Shown here: one piece after another, positions 8,101 to 10,977 of the stretch
Position numbering within the stretch: the stretch's first letter is position 1
How the letters are laid out: every line of letters starts with the position of its first letter
The notes under the pieces: model-generated
Database searches by the model: none
The model's input: only the letters and a program-made list of their open reading frames with translations
Told to the model about the DNA's origin: nothing
Assembly: GCA_002779235.1 (NCBI GenBank)
Contig: PEXD01000056.1
Span: forward strand, 1-10,977
Length of the DNA: 10,977 bases
Reading direction: 5' to 3'
From: Candidatus Woesearchaeota archaeon CG07_land_8_20_14_0_80_44_23
GTDB lineage: Archaea > Nanobdellota > Nanobdellia > Woesearchaeales > 0-14-0-80-44-23
Position numbers and translations under genes: made by a program

Positions 8101-8650
8101 CAATCTCAGACACTGCAAGGGAACTGAAACTGATTGAAAGGCGCCTTGAAATAGGATTGTAATTCTGTGAAATTATTTGCTGGGCAATGCCCCTGCTGTT
8201 TCTGGCAATTATGCTTGCATTTTTCTGCTGGCTTGGAAATTCGATTTTGGGATTCTCCGGAATTTGATTTTTGGTTACATTCACATCAAATGCAGCAGAG
8301 GAGATTATGCTGCCGTCAAGTGAAATAAGCTGCACAAAATGCATTCCTAACTCGCGCGGAACAAAGTTAGCTGATTGTCCTGCCCAGTCCATAAGCACAT
8401 AAGTATTGCTTGGGGAGACTATCTGCGTTTTTAAGGAATTGAGCTGCTGCTCTGAGAGAGTGCTTGTTATTGTAACAATCTCTCCTAAAGAATAAGAGGG
8501 TTTGTCAGTTGAAATAAAGGCAGAAGAATCGCCAAATGAAATCAGCCGGATGTCCTCGGCATTTGACAGCACTGCCTGAAAAATCAAGAGAGCGCATACT
8601 GCAATAATGAGAGCGCAAATCCTACGTCCAATAACATTTTTCTTTTTCAT
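1562..8650 (-). CDS. Giant secreted surface protein with 14 Ig-like domains and CARDB, 2362 aa
   Basis: This is an exported, modular beta-sandwich protein, probably part of the cell envelope or an adhesin (inference). Residues 1-31 are a Sec signal peptide: MKKK, a basic RR, a hydrophobic core at 11-28 and likely cleavage after SNA. Residues 40-126 are a macroglobulin-like beta domain. Residues 205-285 hold the module LWKC (C242)...C252...EDP, shared with the next gene. Residues 285-440 are an unrecognised Cys-containing beta region. Ig-like domains 1-2 span about 447-637, a different pair of domains spans 638-927, and Ig-like domains 3-14 span 928-2060. A CARDB domain spans 2062-2180 (PDLTL...NPEEG...E.NESNNYA). 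A final domain spans 2181-2362 (GTYDYEMRIPS near 2333). Each Ig domain has two Cys about 40 residues apart. I counted about 145 N-x-S/T sequons by eye. There is no C-terminal membrane helix, sorting signal or PGF-CTERM, so attachment is unexplained. The start overlaps the upstream stop (TAATG) and has no clear Shine-Dalgarno, so translation is probably coupled. Confidence 0.93.
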   Translation of the reverse strand: MKKKNVIGRRICALIIAVCALLIFQAVLSNAEDIRLISFGDSSAFISTDKPSYSLGEIVTITSTLSEQQLNSLKTQIVSPSNTYVLMDWAGQSANFVPRELGMHFVQLISLDGSIISSAAFDVNVTKNQIPENPKIEFPSQQKNASIIARNSRGIAQQIISQNYNPISRRLSISFSSLAVSEIDFDNISQSPAELRIEDVPSSDVENFSGKAVRSFAIDPTSVNFTSADVYFTAAGDELWKCRDYDFYSRKCMGRYEKILDTIPGNQYILTLTKEDPLYTEVWNNLTCTCQNTGPDNGWAYCEVFCQINVPVPKNATDGYLSVVGYNVSITTSYSAGGGITSGSGRHYSFFDRDQTKANSNESFIGVIAYDGPGTTTQVIYNSSMSPSGSASFSRENCPTWSSGYCTWYIFLNSTAKSSKTNRPVTVNITLNSINWTWNYTSPTPSNITVNLTSPSDNAALNFRNVNFTYIPVSSTPISNCSLYLNLSGSWAPAALNTSIQNNSVNRINYTFSDEGIYLWNIKCFSGNSSSFAIYNRTITIDTSAPVLNLISPPDGNFSSDSVVTFTYNVTDNFNIANCSLIIDGAAVSTSYSVQKNTPQNITYALSNGVHNWSINCTDQAGNMNASSTRSINVSATPVIWERRWYETSTSSYTSTAGISLSNTRDSTENNVVVSVPPSNSYTLVNALSPYISSNGAFIPAGTNVSFSSEFSTSPANKGLVSWFLYKTDGLTDTLLCNYGDGGSGGYAVSSTSTGLCTISSDTRLLPTEMLKLVIIVYNNFGKAVTFTHTWDNLRLSYVEFSSFITLGTLSVELTAPASNLTIGQNELFNQSCNVSCYGGTCLNTNVYAQYNTSSLSWTAIGSSGNLILNTGETNPHSIGTVNNSNITTFSVKGNTASSNNIRCIAVSSYSNATGTITMMITIGDTTPPTVTLGNPANYSWQNNATVVIYYTPSDNSAVASCSLYLNGQLNKTDSPIQNGIQQNFTLVGLSEGLYNWTVNCTDDSGNNAQPAVKWFYIDKTKPDIWLNLPPEFSVESQNLIFFNFTAADNMALNLSCNLTIDNVIRRAYINASNATPTVANYTLSLGMHYWNISCADDAGNINTSETRSFNITNTPPSVSLVFPTEAYWDSSGNITFRFNASDNNMLFNCSLIINSAINQSKNSSELINGGENNFTLYEIASGAYSWAVNCTDDGSLTTSAGPITIHVDKSIPSVELISPANYLNSTSSSISLQFRATDLNSPNLSCNLTIDSSLNQSGIAAVNNSVVSNTISFLDGSHSWNVSCIDLAGNYNYSETRSINVSALPSVSLTSPASNAWTNGNITFLFTASDNDGLFNCSLLINGAVNQTKNSSQLVNGGQNNFTLNDIPQGTNKAWTVLCYDLGDYSNYYQPATRLFSVDRTAPFIALNAPASNLTISSNEVMLYFNATDNYAANLLCNVTVNNNVEYENLSVQSGVQKNASLSDLGDGIYYWNVSCTDAVKNLGISATWNFTILLPPAVTLFAPDNNTWQNSSSIAFSYYVVDDSAVSNCSLYIDGSLNQTNDSITNDAYNYFYAGGLSEGNHTWNVSCSDPSANIGASPVWIFGVDTHAPWIEQHSPQNNTIWTSNYVTFNWTAFDNLAQNLNCSLYVDNNLKESGIIAQNGTSINRTYIYSDSIYFWNVTCLDLAHNINASELWNFTVKAPPNVTLESPGNNSWGISQDLTFTYLPEDPIGIRQCVLYIDGQQNATDTNIEANTNNSFYVTGIPEGAHTWTVNCTDSDWNTYAPPQYAFYIDRSAPAISITMPSENQNFSVSQAVLNFTATDNLAPNLTCNITINSIFNRTVTAFNNTPYNFTLTGLSDGTYSFNVSCTDLAGNSNNSELRHFNVSVSPNISLVSPADFSWRSANPVVFYFNASDNDGLLNCSLLINGSVNTTKSSGLLNNGQNNISATLGEGIFSWAIKCFDSGAYSNSAVSSSRIIYVDLFSPSVTLLLPDNGATLSNNSPLLNFTASDNVSQNITCNLTMDSIIKDSYINLSSGAVYSKEFSNLTSGLHFWNVSCADYVGHIGTSATWNFTVPKPDLTLNSSDISFYYNTTNPEEGKAVTINATIHNFGASPAINFTVQFFDGDPSSGGLQIGQNRTLSLSPDLHSTLSANWTASLGMHNIFIIVDPPLASNGSISEENESNNYANQTILIQSWQYVYGNLSGGLGLGSQFASYVYLWNLSDANGSNIFVADSDSSINWSSLSAIGRTTSGEPSPDDFAAIDSALSMSAFFDSVNSTYASGGEPVKVENFTVYGKNIENVPVANSTNNSNFETGILWDYSDGNTYYNATQDLVFVTKANSQVQGRFGTYDYEMRIPSNLKDYRGSTPSVSLYLELK
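2111..2467 (-). other. CARDB domain (residues 2062-2180)
   Basis: This begins PDLTLNSSDISF, continues with NPEEGKAVTINATIHNFG and INFTVQFFDGDP, and ends with a VDPP...EENESNNYANQT signature. That is the normal CARDB order: PDL start, gap before 'G..v.i.a.v.N.G', and a terminal 'D....i.E.nE.NN' strand. CARDB is a cell-adhesion-related beta-sandwich common in archaeal and bacterial surface proteins. Confidence 0.85.
2468..5869 (-). repeat. Ig-like domains 3-14 in strict A-B alternation
   Basis: These are twelve protein repeats of about 92-96 residues (928-2060). A-type domains (3, 5, 7, 9, 11, 13) carry SDN/DD...CSLxIxG/N and mostly end in a V/I-D linker such as 'YIDKTKP' or 'SVDRTAP'. B-type domains (4, 6, 8, 10, 12, 14) carry TDN...NLxCNxTI...WNxSCxD and end in 'FNITNTPP' or 'WNFTVKAPP'-like linkers. 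Cys pairs are 962/1001, 1057/1095, 1150/1191, 1247/1285, 1338/1380, 1438/1477, 1531/1570, 1626/1664, 1718/1757, 1813/1851, 1905/1944 and 2002/2041. The fold resembles Ig/Big-type adhesin domains. The exact Pfam family needs a profile search. Confidence 0.85.
5870..6739 (-). other. Non-Ig insertion of two beta domains (residues 638-927)
   Basis: This interrupts the Ig array. Residues 638-800 begin WERRWYE and contain two Cys (737, 757), the string SDTRLLPTEMLKLVIIVYNN and a terminal WDNLRLSYVEF, suggesting a jelly-roll-like sandwich. Residues 810-925 hold four Cys (833, 837, 842, 904) and end TIGDTTPP directly before Ig domain 3. I cannot name either family firmly. Confidence 0.6.
6740..7312 (-). 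repeat. Ig-like domains 1-2, the first A-B pair
   Basis: These are protein-level repeats at residues 447-637. Domain 1 ends with the A-type linker 'TIDTSAP' and has Cys 481 and 524. Domain 2 ends with the B-type linker 'SINVSATP' and has Cys 579 and 617. Both keep the core '(N)CSLxI/L ... W(N/S)I(N/K)C' of the later array. The pair is separated from the other twelve domains by about 290 residues of different sequence. Confidence 0.75.
7796..8038 (-). other. 'LWKC...C' module in the giant protein (residues 205-285)
   Basis: This segment carries an 'AIDPTSVNFT' strand, then GDELWKCRDYDF, a second Cys ten residues after the first, a PGNQY turn and EDPLYTEV. The same order appears in the downstream gene (NELWKCADWDYDAQSC...PGQEY...TDPGYAEF, positions about 369-606). 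I recall this motif from large archaeal surface proteins. Two close Cys and conserved Trp/Asp suggest a small disulfide-stabilised beta domain. Confidence 0.6.
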
Positions 8651-9831
8651 TATTTCTTTTTTCTTTTTTTCAGCTGCTCGACATACTTTGCGGCTTCCCT
8701 TATTTCCTCTTCAGGGCTTTTTGCTTTTTTAGGAGAGGGCTTCCCTGGAGCACTCCTTTTTGCTGCGGCTTTGGCTGCGCCTGGCTTTGCCTTTTCTGCC
8801 TTCTGCACAGGGAGTGCTGGCTGTGATGCAGATTGCGGCTGGGGATTCTGCTGGGGCTGCGCATTGTTTGCAGGCGATGCCGTTTGAGGATTGTCTGCTG
8901 GCTTTTTCACAATATCATCCGGATTTATGCTCTGAAGTGCAGAAACCGCATCGTTCAGGGACTGCTTGCTAAGGTTGAATTTTCTTTCAAGGATATTTTC
9001 AAATGCTTCAAAAGCGCGCTTGTTGTTGTTTTCAAGCTCTGTGAAGCGCCTGTTGAGAACTGTTATCACGTCATTGAGCTGCCCTTTAAGCTCGTTGAAC
9101 TTTGCCTGCAGCTCGTCAACAGATTTCTTTGGCGCTGCACTCTCTGCCTTAACTCTTGCATAATCAAGGTTTTTTGAGAGGTCTGTTATCTGCTTGGAAT
9201 TAGCAGCGATAGAGTCATCAATCTTTCCAATGTCAATAAAGCGCTTTTGAACCTCAGCAAATATTGTTTCAACCTTGTCAGAATGCTTTTCAATGTTCAC
9301 TTCAACCTTCTTTATCTCAACTATTTCGCTCTTCACTTCATTGTTCATCTTCACAATTTCTTCCACGCCCCTGAATGAGGCAATCTGAGTTCTCATTGTC
9401 TTAAGTTCGTCAAGCACCTTTTTCATAAGAAGCTCGTTTCCCTCAATGTTGGCTTTCAGGGCCTCAACCTTTGCGTCCTCTTTCCTTATCTCAACCATCT
9501 GCTGCTCAGGATGCACTGCTTCAACAAGGTCGGCGGCCTTTGTCGCCTTGAGCTCAAGCTGGTTCATCATCCTGTCCCTGTCTGCTATCATGGCGCGCAG
9601 CTCTCCTATCTGCTCGCTCAACCGTGTAAACTTTTCGTTTGTGGCTTTTCTGACGTCAGAGAATGCCTCAACCTCTGCCTTTAACTTTGCAACATCTGCT
9701 GCAAAGGATTCCTGCCCCGGCTTTATGGCTGCTGTCTGCTTGGCTGCAGTGGGCGCAGTCAAATCCTCATTAAGCGAATCCTGGTTTGGCATGTCTTCGT
9801 CATCATTCTTTTTCCTCCTGAACGGGAACAT
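8650..9831 (-). CDS. Coiled-coil protein, 393 aa (possibly archaellum FlaC/ArlC-like)
   Basis: This is a mostly alpha-helical protein. Residues 1-10 are a short aromatic/basic motif (FPFRRKK), followed by an acidic stretch, a start common in peripheral membrane or scaffold proteins. Residues about 42-300 are near-continuous heptad-like helix, with breaks near 105-110 (HPEQ), 150-156 (FRG) and 231-236 (SAAPKK). Residues 309-375 are a Pro/Gln/Ala/Lys linker, and 373-393 form a final charged helix ending in polylysine. There is no Cys, no Trp, no signal peptide and no membrane span. The central part recalls FlaC/ArlC-like coiled-coil proteins annotated near archaellum or pilus genes in DPANN archaea, but coiled coils match each other easily, so this is only a suggestion. 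It sits between the basic 229-aa gene and the giant secreted protein with 1-nt overlaps on both sides. The likely role is a cytosolic scaffold or oligomeric base for the exported proteins (inference). The last codons carry the heptamer A_AAA_AAG described separately. Confidence 0.85.
   Translation of the reverse strand: MFPFRRKKNDDEDMPNQDSLNEDLTAPTAAKQTAAIKPGQESFAADVAKLKAEVEAFSDVRKATNEKFTRLSEQIGELRAMIADRDRMMNQLELKATKAADLVEAVHPEQQMVEIRKEDAKVEALKANIEGNELLMKKVLDELKTMRTQIASFRGVEEIVKMNNEVKSEIVEIKKVEVNIEKHSDKVETIFAEVQKRFIDIGKIDDSIAANSKQITDLSKNLDYARVKAESAAPKKSVDELQAKFNELKGQLNDVITVLNRRFTELENNNKRAFEAFENILERKFNLSKQSLNDAVSALQSINPDDIVKKPADNPQTASPANNAQPQQNPQPQSASQPALPVQKAEKAKPGAAKAAAKRSAPGKPSPKKAKSPEEEIREAAKYVEQLKKRKKK
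8656..8662 (-). other. Candidate -1 frameshift heptamer A_AAA_AAG
   Basis: In the zero frame of the coiled-coil gene the final codons read AGA AAA AAG AAA TAA, so the heptamer A AAA AAG is in phase as a classical -1 slippery site. After a -1 slip the next codons would be GAA ATA ATG, entering the frame of the 2362-aa gene with no stop between. The sequence is a Lys-rich C-terminus, so chance is a strong alternative, and I could not identify a stimulatory structure. Confidence 0.25.
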
Positions 9832-10520
9832 TATTTACCACCTCTTTTTTTTAACAGGATTGAGATTTTCTCTTTTATTGACGACAGAGATAACTTTTTG
9901 GTGCTGAGCTCCTTGGCATAGTTCCTGGCATCTTCTGCAAGGGGATGCTCTTCATGAGCAGTGCTGATGCCCTTGAACGGGTTTTCAGGATTTTCCTCAA
10001 TCATTGGAGTGTCAAGGGGAGTGCTTGTTGGTTTTGCTGACTCAAGGGATGCTTGCACTTCTGACAGGGTTGACTGAATCTTGTCATAGTCCTTCTGGCT
10101 GAAATCTGCCTTGAGCAGCTGCAGTTTTGAAGGGATGGTGAAGAGCTTCAGCTCCTCAATTAAGGTGTCAACACCTGATTTCCTCTTTTGGACAAGCAGC
10201 ATCTTTAGTTCATTATACTCATTTTCAATTTTTTCAACAGGAAGCTCTGCGGATTTTTTCTGCTGCAATTTCTCGTATCTGTCTGTTTTTGGAACAGGGC
10301 TTTTTCCTGTGGCTTTGACTTTTGGGATTTTTTTTATTGTTTTGGCTGCTTTGTCAGGGAGGTTTCTTCTGATTTTTTTATTGCTCTGCTTCAATTTGAG
10401 GTGTGCTGGATTTTTCTTGGCTTTTGTCTTAAGCGCCCTGTTTGTTCTGCGTGATGAAGCGCTAATTTTGCTAATCTTTTTCATCTTGGCTTTTTTTGCG
10501 CTGACTGGCTTTTTACTCAT
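9831..10520 (-). CDS. Basic helical hypothetical protein, 229 aa
   Basis: I do not recognise a named family. Residues 1-80 hold about 29 Lys/Arg and only two acidic residues, as expected for a disordered tail that could bind nucleic acid, acidic membrane or an acidic partner. Residues about 95-160 form a predicted helical block with the conserved-looking core 'KSGVDTLIEELKLFTIPSK' near 114-132, followed by an amphipathic helix to about 160. I have a weak memory of similar blocks in short DPANN hypothetical proteins. Residues 160-195 are a Pro/Glu/Thr linker, and residues 195-229 form a final amphipathic helix ending in basic residues. There is no signal peptide, membrane span or Cys. The ATG at 10520 was chosen because it makes an ATGAGTAA overlap with the upstream gene and has GGAG 10 nt upstream (10534-10531). 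The stop overlaps the next start (TAATG). A cytosolic partner of the downstream coiled-coil protein is an inference from coupling only. Confidence 0.85.
   Translation of the reverse strand: MSKKPVSAKKAKMKKISKISASSRRTNRALKTKAKKNPAHLKLKQSNKKIRRNLPDKAAKTIKKIPKVKATGKSPVPKTDRYEKLQQKKSAELPVEKIENEYNELKMLLVQKRKSGVDTLIEELKLFTIPSKLQLLKADFSQKDYDKIQSTLSEVQASLESAKPTSTPLDTPMIEENPENPFKGISTAHEEHPLAEDARNYAKELSTKKLSLSSIKEKISILLKKRGGK
9839..9844 (-). promoter_or_regulatory. Shine-Dalgarno GAGGTG for the coiled-coil gene
   Basis: GAGGTG lies inside the last codons of the 229-aa gene, 7 nt before the ATG at 9831. It is a six-base match to the complement of the archaeal 16S 3' end (GGAGGTGATC). Together with the TAATG overlap it fixes the start of the 393-aa gene and suggests translational coupling. 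It is the best ribosome binding site in the window. Confidence 0.7.
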
Positions 10521-10977
10521 CCTTTATCATCTCCATCATCTCTTTTTTTGATGTTGCTCTTCTCATTCTTGAAGCCAGCTTTTTGTTTTTCAGCTCTGAT
10601 TCGACCCAGTCGGCAAAGTCGTTTTTCTGGAAGTTCAGGTGAAGGTGGAATGTATCTGCCTTCATTGACTTGAGCGCTGACTTAAGCTCCTGAATGCTGC
10701 TCACTTTCTCTCCATCTTTTAATGAAAGAACCTTTGGCGCCCTGGCTTTTTTATCATGGCTGTTCACTTTTTTTCTGTCCTTTTTCTTTTGGGAAACTGG
10801 CTTCTGCCTTGTATTCGCTGCTTTAGGAGCGGGCTCATTTTTTTGTTCATGGGACTCAGCAGTTTCATCCGGCTTCTTGGCTGCAGACGGCTTTTCGGGC
10901 TTTGGTTGTTCTGCACTTTTCTTTGCATCATTTTTTTCCGGCTCTGCTTCCTGCTTCTTTTCTTTTTCCTTAGCTTC
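10513..10977 (-). CDS. C-terminal part of a Lys/Glu/Pro-rich protein with a DUF5752-like domain (5' end outside window)
   Basis: The frame is open from the window edge to a TAA at 10515-10513, giving 154 visible residues. The true start lies outside. There is no Met in the upstream part, and the GTG at 10767 is probably an internal Val codon because the charged linker continues unchanged across it. Visible residues 1-80 are a low-complexity Lys/Glu/Pro/Ala/Gln linker, likely disordered. Residues about 82-148 form a compact domain: a glycine turn (KDGEK), then 'SSIQELKSALKSM', an aromatic/His strand (TFHLHLN), the motif NDFADW at 119-124, and a helical Lys/Met-rich tail. This order (sl.EL...L..m, H, NDFa.W) matches what I recall of DUF5752, a small domain of unknown function common in archaea. 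It has no Cys and no membrane segment, so it is probably cytosolic. It overlaps the next gene by 8 nt. The DUF assignment is moderate; the molecular role is unknown. Confidence 0.75.
   Translation of the reverse strand, partial: EAKEKEKKQEAEPEKNDAKKSAEQPKPEKPSAAKKPDETAESHEQKNEPAPKAANTRQKPVSQKKKDRKKVNSHDKKARAPKVLSLKDGEKVSSIQELKSALKSMKADTFHLHLNFQKNDFADWVESELKNKKLASRMRRATSKKEMMEMIKDE

Noticed and set aside
9842..9862. Slippery A-run at the 229/393-aa junction as a second frameshift site
   Set aside because: The -1 frame reaches a TAA at 9837-9835 before the next ATG, so no fusion could result.
9446..9907. Plus-strand Ser/Phe-rich frame of 153 aa
   Set aside because: It is antisense to the coiled-coil gene; Ser/Phe/Ala richness is the mirror of Lys/Glu/Ala codons.
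10111..10551. Plus-strand hydrophobic frame of 146 aa resembling a membrane protein
   Set aside because: The Phe/Leu runs are the complement of Lys codons in the basic protein; there is no ribosome site and it covers a well-supported gene.
10513..10767. Separate 84-aa gene starting at GTG 10767
   Set aside because: The same frame is open to the window edge with continuous Lys/Glu/Pro-rich sequence, so GTG is most likely an internal Val.

Overview
The window reads as one co-oriented, tightly packed operon on the minus strand, open at both ends, almost certainly from an archaeon and most likely a DPANN-type lineage (inference). The reasons are Shine-Dalgarno-led TAATG gene overlaps, a DUF5752-like domain, and giant Asn/Ser/Thr-rich secreted proteins built from Ig-like repeats, a CARDB domain and a 'LWKC...C' module. 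I recall these from DPANN and related archaeal genomes but cannot confirm that by search. No rRNA, tRNA, CRISPR, transposase or clear promoter is visible. There is no non-coding stretch longer than about 4 bases.

In transcription order (high to low coordinates) there are five genes. (1) 10977-10513 is the C-terminal 154 residues of a protein with a Lys/Glu/Pro/Ala-rich linker followed by a DUF5752-like domain. (2) 10520-9831 is a 229-aa protein with an extremely basic N-terminus and a helical middle. (3) 9831-8650 is a 393-aa coiled-coil protein, loosely reminiscent of archaellum FlaC/ArlC-like accessory proteins. (4) 8650-1562 is a 2362-aa secreted protein with a signal peptide, an N-terminal module shared with gene 5, 14 Ig-like domains in alternating A/B order, a CARDB domain and a distinct C-terminal domain. 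(5) 1557-1 is the N-terminal 519 residues of a second secreted protein. It repeats the N-terminal architecture of gene 4 and then enters beta-propeller-like repeats that run off the window.

The junctions are an 8-nt overlap, two 1-nt TAATG overlaps and a 4-nt gap, which implies translational coupling. The first three products are predicted cytosolic, are free of cysteine in the visible sequence, and are helical or Lys-rich. The last two are exported, beta-rich, and dense in N-glycosylation sequons and paired cysteines. A reasonable inference is that the operon makes a cell-surface structure (adhesin, envelope layer or appendage) together with cytosolic partners, but nothing in the sequence proves a function.

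The most notable observations are the strict A/B alternation of the Ig array with two apparent sub-flavours, the paralogy of the two exported proteins, and an in-frame A_AAA_AAG heptamer. That heptamer lies just before the stop of the coiled-coil gene, and a -1 shift there would join the coiled coil to the giant protein through its signal sequence.
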